From JBQTGK01 sp052400665 (lineage in GTDB: Bacteria > Bacteroidota > Bacteroidia > Bacteroidales > Marinifilaceae), in the NCBI GenBank assembly GCA_052400665.1, contig JBQTGK010000002.1: a stretch of DNA of 64,000 bases; one strand, written 5' to 3'. Positions 1 through 9,188 of the stretch are shown piece after piece. The notes under the pieces were generated by a model. The model saw only the letters and a program-made list of their open reading frames with translations. It had not been told where the DNA came from and ran no database searches. Positions within the stretch are counted from its first letter, which is position 1. Each line of letters starts with the position of its first letter. Position numbers and translations under genes: made by a program.

Positions 1-1
1 A

Positions 2-916
2 GCTAGTTATTCTACTTTTACCATTGTTGAAATTGAATATAATGGAGATACTCGAATTATTTGTTATGATAATCCTGATTGTTTAATTTTACGTGGATTG
101 GATTCCTTTAAACCTGAATGTCAGGAGTTGCATTTAGAGGGAGAGTCTAACCAGGGAAAGGTATTGTATTCCTATCGATTTAAAGCACAGAAAGAAGATC
201 GAATTGTATTTTGCTCCGATGGAGTTACTAATTCAGGAATGGGAAGCCAGCGTTTTCCATTTGGCTGGGGAATGGAGAATGTCTATAAATTTTCACGATC
301 ATTAATTAAAAAACAGCCATATATTTCGGCCCGGCTTATGGGTACTGATATTGTTGATAGGGCATGTATAAACTATGGAAACAAACCTAAAGACGATATC
401 TCTTGTGCGGTATTGTATTATAGGGAACCTAGAAATTTAATGATTTGTACAGGCCCACCTTATGAAAAATCGAAAGATGCCAAACTGGTAAAACAATTGT
501 GCGAATTTGAAGGAACAAAAATTGTGTGCGGCGGTACAACTGCTAGTATCATTTCCCGGGGATTAGAGAAATCTATAGAGGTTGATTTAGATAGTTACGA
601 TAGCGAATTGCCACCTATATCGCACATTGAGGGAATTGATTTAGTTACTGAAGGGATTCTTACCTTGGGTAAGGTTTATCGTATTTTAGATAATTACAAG
701 CAAAATACTGTGCTTAGATATGGTCCTGCCGATCGAATTGTGAAGTTACTAATGGAGAGTGATAAAATATTTATTATTAATGGCACAAAAATAAATTCTG
801 CTCATCAGGATCCTACTCTTCCTATAGAATTGGAAATACGAAGAACTGTTGTGAAAAATATAGTCGCACTGCTTGAGGAAAAGTTTTTAAAAGAAGTAGA
901 TCTTAGCTATATTTAA
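2..916 (+). CDS. SpoIIE-family protein phosphatase, 5'-truncated by window edge
   Basis: The reading frame is open from base 2, so the true start lies outside the window; a TTG at 98 is internal. The visible 304 residues align along their length with the C-terminal three quarters of the complete paralogue at 3154-4338. Shared motifs include FCSDG / FWSDG, SGMGS, PFGWG and DDISCAV / DDTSAGV; the Asp residues are the metal ligands expected of a PP2C/SpoIIE Ser/Thr phosphatase. A C-terminal extension (CTGPPYEK, CGGTTA, ELEIRRTVVKNIVALLEEKFLKEV) is shared by both copies and is not part of the PP2C core. It lies 93 bp upstream of the [2Fe-2S] gene and probably heads or continues the same sensory operon. 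Inferred role: output phosphatase of a hydrogenase-like redox sensor. Confidence 0.85.
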   Translation, partial: ASYSTFTIVEIEYNGDTRIICYDNPDCLILRGLDSFKPECQELHLEGESNQGKVLYSYRFKAQKEDRIVFCSDGVTNSGMGSQRFPFGWGMENVYKFSRSLIKKQPYISARLMGTDIVDRACINYGNKPKDDISCAVLYYREPRNLMICTGPPYEKSKDAKLVKQLCEFEGTKIVCGGTTASIISRGLEKSIEVDLDSYDSELPPISHIEGIDLVTEGILTLGKVYRILDNYKQNTVLRYGPADRIVKLLMESDKIFIINGTKINSAHQDPTLPIELEIRRTVVKNIVALLEEKFLKEVDLSYI

Positions 917-1009
917 TAAGTACATTATTGTATTTTGATTTTTACAACTTATATTTATTTGGGTTTAATTGATTAAGTTTAAAAATCTGATCTTAAAACA
1001 ATAAACTAA

Positions 1010-1261
1010 ATGGCTGAGAAAATCGAAATTACCATCTGCTTAGGGAGCTCCTGTTTCTCGCGGGGAAATGGAAAAACTCTTAAAGCTATTAATGCATTTC
1101 TTGAGGAAAATAAATTAAAAGACAAGGTATTTTTCCATGGAGAACTTTGTACTGGAAATTGTGCCAAAGGTCCAATTTTGAAAGTAGACGATCAACTTTA
1201 CGAAGAAATCGACTCCGAAAGTGTAATAGAAATATTAAGCGAAGTATTTGGCCTTGTTTAA
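1010..1261 (+). CDS. thioredoxin-like [2Fe-2S] ferredoxin (NuoE/HndA type)
   Basis: An 83-residue protein resembling the thioredoxin-fold [2Fe-2S] domain of NuoE and HndA. Four cysteines lie in the expected pattern: CLGSSC near the N terminus (C-x4-C) and CTGNC about 30 residues later (C-x3-C). It is far shorter than NuoE (about 160 residues), so only the cluster-binding domain is present. It sits 39 bp upstream of the hydrogenase-like gene, consistent with an electron-transfer partner for that sensor. Basis: cysteine spacing and context. The partner assignment is inferred. Confidence 0.85.
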   Translation: MAEKIEITICLGSSCFSRGNGKTLKAINAFLEENKLKDKVFFHGELCTGNCAKGPILKVDDQLYEEIDSESVIEILSEVFGLV

Positions 1262-1300
1262 TATAGTTTTTGTTAGTACTTAATTCTTAAAATCCGACTT

Positions 1301-3154
1301 ATGCCTTTAATTGTAACCAATAAAGATAAGTGTAATCTTAGTTATACCTGCATTCGCGTATGTCCTGCCAAAGCAATAAAAATAGAAAACGATCATGCTA
1401 CTATTATACCAAACCGGTGTATTGGTTGTGGTAATTGTGTTAGTGTTTGTGCTCAGGAGGCTATAGAATATCGCAAGTCGGATAGCATTGTAAAACAGTT
1501 GCTAGGTGGAATTGATCCTGTTGTAGCTATTTGTGATCCTAGTATATCGGGTGAGTTTGATGATATTTTGGATTATAGGAATTTTGTTGGCATGATAAGG
1601 GCTTTGGGATTCGATTATGTGGTTGAAGCAGCCTTTGGTGCCGATTTGGTGGCATATAAGTATAAAGAATTATTCGAGAATTTTCATGGTAAATATTATA
1701 TTTCTACTAAGTGCCCAGCTTTGGTAAATCATGTGGAAAATTTTCATCCTGAATTAGTTGAAAATCTGGCACCAATTGTTCCACCAAATATTGCAATGGC
1801 AAAAGTTGTTCGTAAAAAATATGGAGCCAATGCCAGAATTGTTTCCCTTTCGCCATGTGTTGCAAGTAAGAACGATGTGAAAGCCTTTAATGGTTCCGAT
1901 GGAGACATTCATGCAGTACTTAGTTTTGTGGAACTCCGCGAATTATTTAAGGAGCGAGGTATTACAGAAAACTCTGTTGAATTTTCGGAATTCGACCCAC
2001 CTTTTGCACGCTTAGGAGGATTATTCCCCATAAGTCATGGCTTATTTCAGGCGGCAGATATTGATGTAAGTATGCTTAATGGAGGAATTATTAGTACCGA
2101 AGGACGCAATAATTTTTTACGATCGATTAATGAGTTTAAAACACAGCATAATTTAAATCAACATCTAGATTTATTCTATTGTGAGGGATGTATTATGGGG
2201 CCCGGAACATCGAAAGGAGGACATAAGTTTTCACGCAGATCACAGGTTATTAAATATGTACGCAAAAGACTTAATGCCTTTGACGAAGAAATGTGGCAGC
2301 AGGAAATACAGGAATATATTGACCTTGATTTAAGTAGATCTTTTACATCCCGAGGACAGTTTTTACCAACACCTTCGGAGCAGGAAGTTCATGAGGTATT
2401 GGTGGAAATGGGGAAAGAAAAATTTGAGGATCAGCTTGGTTGTGGATCTTGTGGATATGAGTCGTGTAAGGAATTTGCCATTGCAAAATGTCAGGGCCTG
2501 GCTAATTACGAGATGTGTTCTTCTTATACCATTAAGAATATGAATACTTATATTAAGGAATTAGGAAATGCCAACGAAAAATTATCAAAAACAAAAACTG
2601 CATTAAAGAAATCGGAGCGAATTGCAAGAGAAGAACGAAGATTAGCCCAGGAAGCCTCCGAAACAGTATCGGCAATGCTACAGAAATTACCTTCGGGTTT
2701 AGTTATTGTCGATGAAAATTTAAAGGTTATAGAATCGAATAAGAGTTTCGTTGATTTATTGGGCGAAGAAACACAAATGCTAAATGAAATTATTCCTGGT
2801 TTAGTTGATGCCGATTTAACTAAATTAATATCTTTTCACAAGCTTTTTTCTACCGTTATATTAAATGGTGAAGATATTTTAAATCGAGATGTTCATTTTG
2901 GTTCTCAATTGTTTAATGTATCTGTTTTTACAATTAAGAAAAATAAAATTGTAGGAGGAATCATCAGAGATTTATATGCGCCCGAAGTAAGAAAGGAAGA
3001 AGTGATAGGAAGAGCAAGAGCAGTTATTAAGGAGAATTTGCAGACTGTGCAGCAAATTGCATTTTTATTGGGCGAAAGCGCTTCTAAGACCGAAAAATTA
3101 CTAAACTCAATTATAAAAACACATACTACTGGGGAAGATGAAAAAAACGAATAA
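1301..3154 (+). CDS. sensory [FeFe]-hydrogenase-like protein with Fe-S and PAS domains
   Basis: A 617-residue multidomain protein. Residues 1-55 are a ferredoxin domain (C11, C17, C21, then C40-x2-C43-x2-C46-x3-C50). Residues about 70-310 are an [FeFe]-hydrogenase large-subunit domain. Residues 380-410 hold an extra Fe-S motif (C381, C384, C389, C397/C406). A charged coiled coil covers about 420-458 and a PAS domain about 460-560. The H-cluster motifs are altered: L1 reads STKCP instead of TSCCP, L2 is SPCVASK, and L3 is CEGC instead of C-x3-C. These features fit the sensory group C family rather than a turnover enzyme. The stop codon overlaps the next phosphatase start by one base (TAATG), indicating translational coupling. 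Inferred role: H2 or redox sensing relayed to the SpoIIE phosphatase. Confidence 0.85.
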   Translation: MPLIVTNKDKCNLSYTCIRVCPAKAIKIENDHATIIPNRCIGCGNCVSVCAQEAIEYRKSDSIVKQLLGGIDPVVAICDPSISGEFDDILDYRNFVGMIRALGFDYVVEAAFGADLVAYKYKELFENFHGKYYISTKCPALVNHVENFHPELVENLAPIVPPNIAMAKVVRKKYGANARIVSLSPCVASKNDVKAFNGSDGDIHAVLSFVELRELFKERGITENSVEFSEFDPPFARLGGLFPISHGLFQAADIDVSMLNGGIISTEGRNNFLRSINEFKTQHNLNQHLDLFYCEGCIMGPGTSKGGHKFSRRSQVIKYVRKRLNAFDEEMWQQEIQEYIDLDLSRSFTSRGQFLPTPSEQEVHEVLVEMGKEKFEDQLGCGSCGYESCKEFAIAKCQGLANYEMCSSYTIKNMNTYIKELGNANEKLSKTKTALKKSERIAREERRLAQEASETVSAMLQKLPSGLVIVDENLKVIESNKSFVDLLGEETQMLNEIIPGLVDADLTKLISFHKLFSTVILNGEDILNRDVHFGSQLFNVSVFTIKKNKIVGGIIRDLYAPEVRKEEVIGRARAVIKENLQTVQQIAFLLGESASKTEKLLNSIIKTHTTGEDEKNE

Positions 3155-4338
3155 TGGATGATAAATTTCATATAGATATTGATTGTCAGCAGCTGTTTCA
3201 TCATGGAGAAATGATTTGTGGCGATGTTTTTCTTTCCAAAAAAATAAAGGAAGAGAACAGAACCATTGCCGTTTTAAGTGATGGAATGGGAAGCGGTGTT
3301 AAAGCCAATGTTTTGGCAACACTTACAGCCTCTATGGCCATGAATTTTATGGCAGAATATAAGGATGTAAAGAAAATTGCCGAAATTATTATGAATACTC
3401 TGCCTATTTGTAGTGTAAGAAAAGTAAGCTATTCTACTTTTACCATTATTGATATTGAATATGATGGAACTACTCGCATAATTGAGTTTGATAATCCATG
3501 CTGTCAGGTAATGCGTGGCCTGGAGTTGTATGATCCGGGATGGCAAACAATTATTTTGGATAGTGAAGAAAATCAGGGAAAGGAATTGAGAACTTGTGCC
3601 TTTAATGCGCGCAAGGAAGATAGAATTCTTTTTTGGTCTGATGGAATAATGCAGTCGGGTATGGGAAGTCGCGAATTGCCTTTTGGATGGGGAGAGGAAA
3701 ATGCAATGGAGTATGTTACCAATATTGTTAAGTCTAGTCCGTATATATCGGCACGAAATCTTGGTTTGCAATTGGTCAAAAGAGCATTGCGAAACGATAA
3801 GGATGAGCCAAAAGATGATACCAGTGCAGGAGTAATTTATTATCGTGAGCCAAGAAAACTATTGATTTGTACCGGACCTCCTTTCGAGAAAGATAAAGAT
3901 TCGGAATTGTCAATGAGGGTTTATCACTTTAAGGGTAAGAAAATTATTTGCGGAGGAACAACCGCAGAGATTCTGGCCAGAGAACTAAGCTTAAAATTTG
4001 CTGCAGGAATGAAAATTACCGATCCGGAATTACCTCCAGCATCTTACATGGAAGGAATTAATTTGGTTACTGAGGGAATATTAACAATAGGTAAAGTGGC
4101 TCGAATTCTAGAGAATTATACTGTAGATTATGATCTTGGAGAAGGTCCAGCCGATCAAATCGTTCACTATCTTTTGCAAAGCGATAAAATCTCTATAATT
4201 ACAGGAACCCGAATTAATTTTGCTCACCAGGATCCTAGCTTGCCAGTTGAATTGGAAATTAGAAGAACTGTAGTTAAAAAGATTGTAAGTCTTTTAGAGG
4301 AAAAATTTTTAAAAGATGTTAGTTTATCTTTTATTTAG
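3154..4338 (+). CDS. SpoIIE-family protein phosphatase (complete paralogue)
   Basis: A 394-residue phosphatase. The N-terminal half has PP2C/SpoIIE metal-binding Asp motifs: HHGEMICGD, VLSDGMGSGVKA, FWSDG and PKDDTSAG. The C-terminal ~130 residues (from CTGPPFEK onward) form a conserved extension shared with the truncated copy at the window start. The start overlaps the stop of the hydrogenase-like gene, so the two are probably made in fixed ratio. Such phosphatases next to PAS-containing hydrogenase homologues are thought to be signal outputs that dephosphorylate a protein on Ser/Thr. No anti-sigma or anti-anti-sigma gene is adjacent, so the target is unknown. Confidence 0.88.
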   Translation: MDDKFHIDIDCQQLFHHGEMICGDVFLSKKIKEENRTIAVLSDGMGSGVKANVLATLTASMAMNFMAEYKDVKKIAEIIMNTLPICSVRKVSYSTFTIIDIEYDGTTRIIEFDNPCCQVMRGLELYDPGWQTIILDSEENQGKELRTCAFNARKEDRILFWSDGIMQSGMGSRELPFGWGEENAMEYVTNIVKSSPYISARNLGLQLVKRALRNDKDEPKDDTSAGVIYYREPRKLLICTGPPFEKDKDSELSMRVYHFKGKKIICGGTTAEILARELSLKFAAGMKITDPELPPASYMEGINLVTEGILTIGKVARILENYTVDYDLGEGPADQIVHYLLQSDKISIITGTRINFAHQDPSLPVELEIRRTVVKKIVSLLEEKFLKDVSLSFI

Positions 4339-4346
4339 AAAGGTAA

Positions 4347-4763
4347 CTATTGAATATAATTAGATATTAAAGCAAGTAATTTTTTACTGGCAATTGGTTT
4401 GGCAATATAATCGTCACATCCGGCTGCAATACTTTTTGCTCTGTCTTCAGCCATTGCATAGGCCGTTTGAGAAATAATAGGAACCTTAGGATCAATTTTT
4501 TTAATGGCTTTTGTAGAATCAAAACCATTCATTAATGGCATTTGAATATCCATAAGAATTAAATCTATCTTACTGGTATTTTTAAATATATCAATTGCAT
4601 TTACTCCATTTTTTGCCCACAATACATTTGCACCAGTTTGATTAATCACCTCTTCCAGAAAAAGAAAATTAGATTCTACATCTTCTGCAATAAGGATGGT
4701 TTTATCAGACCAATTATAAGTCTCTTTATTCATAAGTTTAGTTTTCTTAATATCGGTAGTCAA
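4347..4763 (-). CDS. receiver-only response regulator (CheY-like)
   Basis: A 138-residue single receiver domain. Visible residues: the acidic pair in LIAEDVESN, the phospho-acceptor Asp in LILMDIQMPLMNG, the switch Thr in ISQTAYA, and Lys in YIAKPI. There is no output domain, so it probably works by phosphotransfer or protein contact. It converges on the phosphatase gene with only 8 bp between stops. An ATG 30 bp downstream of the annotated start (MNKETYNW) is an equally plausible start. A link to the neighbouring sensor is possible but not shown. Confidence 0.88.
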   Translation of the reverse strand: MTTDIKKTKLMNKETYNWSDKTILIAEDVESNFLFLEEVINQTGANVLWAKNGVNAIDIFKNTSKIDLILMDIQMPLMNGFDSTKAIKKIDPKVPIISQTAYAMAEDRAKSIAAGCDDYIAKPIASKKLLALISNYIQ

Positions 4764-4945
4764 ATTTATATATAATTTTATGATTTAAAAAGTTTTCATA
4801 AAATACAAAAAACGATCGATTGGGTAGTATATTTCTTTATAAATATAAAATTTGTTAGAAATGAGTTTATTTTTGATAAAATTGCGTTAACCTAGTTCTT
4901 TTCGAATTGTCTTTAAGTAGTTTATTGTTATTTTTGGGGATATTC

Positions 4946-7048
4946 ATGGAAAAATCTTGTATGATCTTTAAATTTCTCAGATACTCACTTTTTGTAAGTT
5001 TACTCATTTTCTCTTGTTTTGTAAAAGCACAAATTTCTCACGGCGGACAGCCATTATTCAAAAATGGGACGTCTAAATCTGTGCCAAAAATGGTAGAACT
5101 GCCTTTGTATAAAACAATTAGTTTATTTCAGGCAGCTAGTAGTAAAGATAAAGGAAGCAGACTTAAAAATGCACAGTATGCATACAAGTATAAACTCAAC
5201 TATACTATTGATAGCGATGGTATTTGGGAAGATTTAATTGATGGGAGAAGGGTGTGGCGTTTTGCTATTTATTCTAAAGGTGCTTATTCCTTAGGTTTAG
5301 AGTTCTCAAGATTTAAATTGCCTGTTGGCAGTCAATTGTTTGTTTATAATAATAATTCTGATGCCGTTTTGGGTGCCTATACTGCCGAGAATAATAAAAA
5401 ATCAGGTAAATTTTCAGTTGAACCATTAGAAGGAGATCAGCTAATACTCGAATATATTGAACCTGCTACTGTTGAATTTCCTGCAGAAATTGCGATTTCA
5501 GGAGTTTTACATGATTACAAGAATATATTTAATTTATTAAAAGGAGAGGATTCATCAGTAAAATCATCGGGCCCTTGTAATGTTGATATTAACTGTCCGG
5601 AGGGAGATGACTGGCAACGAGAAAAGAGATCGGTATGCCATATATTATATGATGGATGGATTGCATCGGGAGCTTTAATTAACAATACAAATCAGGATTC
5701 AAAAGCCTATCTTTTAACAGCTTATCATGTAATAAATGATCAGGAAAGTGCCGAAATGGCTGTTTTTTATTTTAATTATGAAAATTCGAATTGTGGAGGT
5801 AGCGATGGAGAAAAAACACAATCCATCTCAGGATCAGATCTTTTAGCAACCGGCACAGCTCTCGACTTTACACTTTTAGAATTGTCGGTACAGCCACCAG
5901 CTTCATATTTGCCTTACTATGCCGGATGGGATAGATCTGGGCGTGTGCCTGCTTATACTACCTGTATTCATCACCCGAGTGGCGATGCTAAAAAAATATC
6001 AATAGATTATGATTCACCCATTACATCCACTTATGCCGATACAAAATATACTTTTGATGAGAATACTCACTGGCAAATTGAGGAATGGGATGTTGGAACA
6101 ACTGAAGGTGGTTCTTCCGGTTCTCCTTTGTTTGATGAGAATCATTTAATAATTGGAGATCTTACCGGTGGCGATGCTTATTGTGGAAATTCTGTGAATG
6201 ATTATTATGCAAAGTTCTCGGAAAGTTGGGACAACTATTCCAGTAATAATCAGCAGTTAAAGTATTGGTTAGATCCGATAAATAGTGGAGTTGAAGTTCT
6301 AAATGGATACGATCCTAATGGTGGTGTGTTTGCTAATTTTACCACTTCATCAGATACAATTTGTTATACTTCAACGGTTAATTTTACTGATTTATCGAGT
6401 GGTGAGCCCGATACTTACATCTGGGATTTTGGTGAAGATGCAAGTCCGGCTACCTCTTCGGATAAAGGACCTCATTCTGTAAGCTACTCGAGTAGTGGAG
6501 AGAAAATTATTACATTAAAAATTGGCAAGGGGCAGGTTGTAGATTTTATGAGCAAAACCATTGAGGTAATGGATTTTCCTGTTGCAGATTTTGATTATAA
6601 ACTGGAAAAGAAAGAGGTTAGTTTTAGTAATTTTTCTGTTGATGCATTAGGATATCAGTGGAGTTTTGGAGATGGTAATTCTTCTAATGATGTTAATCCT
6701 GTTCATATTTATGACTCTCAGAATATTTATACAGTTAATTTAAGTGTTGAAAATAAATGTGGTGATAATAGCATATCAAAGCAAATTTATTTGTCATACA
6801 ACGATCAGCTTAAAATTTATCCAAATCCTTCAAGTGGAAAATATACTGTAGATTTAAGTAAGATTTTATTTTCTCAAATTATTTGGGAAGTTTATTCTTC
6901 GAAAGGAGAACAGGTAAGAAATGGTCTTATTTCTCACTTTTCAAGCACTTTAGAGTTTGATTTAAGCGGTTTATCAGTAGGTGTATATATTTTAAAACTA
7001 AATGTCGATGAGGATATTTTAGAGCGCAAATTATTATTGGTAAAATAA
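4946..7048 (+). CDS. secreted trypsin-like serine peptidase, PKD domains, T9SS tail
   Basis: A 700-residue exported protease. I chose ATG 4946 (ATG 4961 also possible) because a signal peptide follows directly, ending near FCFVKAQ; an upstream TTG at 4907 would bury it. The catalytic triad is visible: His in LLTAYHVIND, Asp in ALDFTLLEL, Ser in GGSSGSPLFD. Two PKD-like domains follow (TYIWDFGED and YQWSFGDGNSS). The C terminus has a type IX secretion sorting domain (IYPNPSSGKY ... VGVYILKL ... ERKLLLVK). The fold resembles lysyl endopeptidase-like T9SS proteases. It should be exported through the outer membrane and anchored or released to degrade external protein. Confidence 0.88.
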   Translation: MEKSCMIFKFLRYSLFVSLLIFSCFVKAQISHGGQPLFKNGTSKSVPKMVELPLYKTISLFQAASSKDKGSRLKNAQYAYKYKLNYTIDSDGIWEDLIDGRRVWRFAIYSKGAYSLGLEFSRFKLPVGSQLFVYNNNSDAVLGAYTAENNKKSGKFSVEPLEGDQLILEYIEPATVEFPAEIAISGVLHDYKNIFNLLKGEDSSVKSSGPCNVDINCPEGDDWQREKRSVCHILYDGWIASGALINNTNQDSKAYLLTAYHVINDQESAEMAVFYFNYENSNCGGSDGEKTQSISGSDLLATGTALDFTLLELSVQPPASYLPYYAGWDRSGRVPAYTTCIHHPSGDAKKISIDYDSPITSTYADTKYTFDENTHWQIEEWDVGTTEGGSSGSPLFDENHLIIGDLTGGDAYCGNSVNDYYAKFSESWDNYSSNNQQLKYWLDPINSGVEVLNGYDPNGGVFANFTTSSDTICYTSTVNFTDLSSGEPDTYIWDFGEDASPATSSDKGPHSVSYSSSGEKIITLKIGKGQVVDFMSKTIEVMDFPVADFDYKLEKKEVSFSNFSVDALGYQWSFGDGNSSNDVNPVHIYDSQNIYTVNLSVENKCGDNSISKQIYLSYNDQLKIYPNPSSGKYTVDLSKILFSQIIWEVYSSKGEQVRNGLISHFSSTLEFDLSGLSVGVYILKLNVDEDILERKLLLVK

Positions 7049-7049
7049 A

Positions 7050-7080
7050 AGCCATTCCTTCATTATTAGCTGGAATGGCT
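7050..7080. terminator. bidirectional hairpin terminator
   Basis: Perfect 9-bp stem (AGCCATTCC / GGAATGGCT) with a 13-nt loop between the convergent protease and proC genes. Flanking A-rich and T-rich tracts suit termination from both sides. Confidence 0.75.
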
Positions 7081-7103
7081 TCCTTTCATTGTAAATATTT
7101 ATG

Positions 7104-7901
7104 TTATTTTTCAATTTTCTCGAACGAAGAAACAATTCCTTTAATTAGGGAAGAGGAAAATCCCTGATGTTCCATTTCATTTAAACCTACAATGGTACAT
7201 CCTTTTGGAGTGGTTACTTTATCGATTTCTGATTCGGGATGATCCTTATTTTTCTGAAGCATTTCAGCTGCTCCTTTAACTGTTTGAGATACGATTTGTT
7301 TGGCAGTATTGGCATCGAAACCAATTTGTATTCCTCCCTGAATCATAGCACGAATAAATCGAAAAACAAAAGCAATTCCACAAGCTCCCAATATGGTAGC
7401 AGCTTCCATTAACTCTTCATTAATTAGTAAACTTTCTCCAATTGCATCAAAAACAGCTTTAATTTTTTGACTTTGTTCTGCTTCGCAATTTTTACCACAA
7501 ATACAGGTTACAGATTCTCCTATATTAGCTGCAATATTTGGCATTGCCCTAAATACTGGAAATTTATTATCCAGCATTTCTGAAATTTCACTAGTGCCCA
7601 ATCCTGTTGCTAAAGAAACAATAATGTGCTGTCCTTCTTTTAGTGCAGGTTTTACCTCATTAATTATTTTTGAAACATTATAAGGTTTAACAGCAATTAA
7701 TACAATATTAGAATTTTTTACAGCATATAAATTGTCAGATGTAATTTTGGCTCCAGCAGTTTCTAAATCTTTAATCAACGAAAGTTTTCGTCTTGTGGCA
7801 ATTATATTTTCCGAACAAAAATTTTCATTTTCTAATAAGCCTTTGGCAATAGATTTTCCCAGATTCCCACAACCTATAACACTAATTTTTTCGTTTTTCA
7901 T
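7104..7901 (-). CDS. proC: pyrroline-5-carboxylate reductase
   Basis: A 265-residue protein of normal length for ProC, which catalyses the last step of proline synthesis (pyrroline-5-carboxylate to proline with NAD(P)H). The N terminus has a Rossmann dinucleotide motif (VIGCGNLGKSIAKG). Further family motifs are IAVKPYNV, FRAMPNIAA and, near the C terminus, VTTPKGCTIVGLNEME, a variant of the usual PGG-T segment. It is a single gene flanked by terminator and intergenic DNA. I see no nearby proA or proB. Confidence 0.93.
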   Translation of the reverse strand: MKNEKISVIGCGNLGKSIAKGLLENENFCSENIIATRRKLSLIKDLETAGAKITSDNLYAVKNSNIVLIAVKPYNVSKIINEVKPALKEGQHIIVSLATGLGTSEISEMLDNKFPVFRAMPNIAANIGESVTCICGKNCEAEQSQKIKAVFDAIGESLLINEELMEAATILGACGIAFVFRFIRAMIQGGIQIGFDANTAKQIVSQTVKGAAEMLQKNKDHPESEIDKVTTPKGCTIVGLNEMEHQGFSSSLIKGIVSSFEKIEK

Positions 7902-8104
7902 GTGTGTAAATTATTATCCTGTAAATCTGTAAGCGGTGTGTTTTTAGTATTTAAAGATCAATAAAAGTACATTTTTTTATTCTTTGTTGCGAAAAAATTA
8001 AACTTTAAGAAATATTTTGTTTGAGTTATTCATTAATAATAGACATACTTCTTTCCTAATTCTATAAACAATAAAATTGTACAATTGGAAGATTTACATT
8101 TTGA

Positions 8105-8135
8105 TTTGTTGTTTCAGAAAAATATAATACTTTTG
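8105..8135 (+). promoter_or_regulatory. Bacteroidota-type promoter of the LacI-MFS-ROK operon
   Basis: A TTTG -33 box at 8105-8108 and a perfect TAnnTTTG -7 box (TACTTTTG) at 8128-8135, separated by 19 bp, the canonical Bacteroidota spacing. The expected transcription start is about 8140-8145, inside the tandem operators. Confidence 0.7.
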
Positions 8136-8136
8136 A

Positions 8137-8161
8137 TAAACCGATTTAGTAAACCGATTTA
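8137..8161. promoter_or_regulatory. two tandem LacI-type operators
   Basis: The 12-bp near-palindrome TAAACCGATTTA occurs at 8137-8148 and again at 8150-8161, a 13-bp exact tandem repeat. Each has the central CG step typical of LacI-family operators, with 5 of 6 positions symmetric. They lie directly on the predicted transcription start and 4 bp before the LacI start codon, so repression of the operon, including the regulator itself, is expected. Confidence 0.7.
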
Positions 8162-8165
8162 GTAA

Positions 8166-9176
8166 ATGCGAAAACCTTTGAAAAAAAAATCAATTAAAGA
8201 CATAGCACAGGAACTTGGATTTTCTAAGACTACTGTTTCTTTCGTTTTAAATAACAAAGGAGACGAGAAGAATATCAGTAAAAAAACACAAGAAAAGATT
8301 TTAGCTTATGTTCGGGAAGTTAATTATCAGCCCAACCAAATTGCTAAAAGTTTAAAGAAAGGAACTACCAATACAATTGGATATTTGGTGCCCGATATTT
8401 CTAATCCATTTTATGCGAAAATAGGGCGTTTAATTGAGGATTTGTTAGCACATAAGGGATATCAACTTATTATTGGAAGCACCGATGAGAAGCAGAAAAA
8501 AGAGGATTCTCTTTTAAATATGTTTGTTAATAGACAAGTAGATGGATTGATATTGGCTTCTTGTTTCGAGAATTTGGGTATGCTAAAATCTTTAGCGGCT
8601 CAAGCTTTTCCAATGGTATTTTTCGATAGGGAAGATCCTGATTTTAATGGAAATTATATTTTGGTAGAGAATAAAGTGTCGATGCAACTAGCTGTTCAGA
8701 AGGTGATTGATAAGGGAGCTAAAAAAATCGGACTATTATCGATTACACCAAATGTATATTCTTTAAAATTAAGAATTGATGGTTATAAGCAGGCTTTAAT
8801 TGAGAATAAAATTCATGTAAATGAAGATTTGATAAAAATTGTAGACATTAACAATTTAAAGGAAAGTTCTGAAAATAAGTTGGATTATTTGATCAAAGAA
8901 AAGGTTGATGCTGTAGTATTTACCAATAATCAAATTACAGCGAATGCTATATGGTTAATGAATATGAATTATAAAGAAGAGATTGAGAAAGTAAAGTTTG
9001 TAAGTTTTGATAATCTTGATTTATTCGATTACTCATTACCTGTTGTTACTTCTGTAGCTCAGCCAATTAGTAAAATAGCAGAATATTCTGTTGATATATT
9101 GTTAGAAGTTATGAAATCGACAGATAGAATCAGTAAAAAAATAGTGTTGAAACCTAAATTAATAGAACGTTTATAA
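8166..9176 (+). CDS. LacI-family transcriptional regulator
   Basis: A 336-residue LacI-type repressor. The N-terminal helix-turn-helix (SIKDIAQELGFSKTTVSFVLNN) and hinge helix (YQPNQIAKSLKKGTT) are followed by a periplasmic-binding-protein-like effector domain (TNTIGYLVPDISNPFYAKIG). It is the first gene of an operon with an MFS transporter (12 bp downstream) and a ROK kinase. The tandem operators on its own promoter suggest autoregulation, with induction by the sugar imported by the neighbouring permease. The sugar cannot be read from sequence. Confidence 0.93.
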   Translation: MRKPLKKKSIKDIAQELGFSKTTVSFVLNNKGDEKNISKKTQEKILAYVREVNYQPNQIAKSLKKGTTNTIGYLVPDISNPFYAKIGRLIEDLLAHKGYQLIIGSTDEKQKKEDSLLNMFVNRQVDGLILASCFENLGMLKSLAAQAFPMVFFDREDPDFNGNYILVENKVSMQLAVQKVIDKGAKKIGLLSITPNVYSLKLRIDGYKQALIENKIHVNEDLIKIVDINNLKESSENKLDYLIKEKVDAVVFTNNQITANAIWLMNMNYKEEIEKVKFVSFDNLDLFDYSLPVVTSVAQPISKIAEYSVDILLEVMKSTDRISKKIVLKPKLIERL

Positions 9177-9188
9177 TTAAGTTATTTT

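Noticed and set aside
3274..3771. 165-codon frame opposite the SpoIIE phosphatase
   Set aside because: It is antisense to a clearly conserved gene and has no domain signal.
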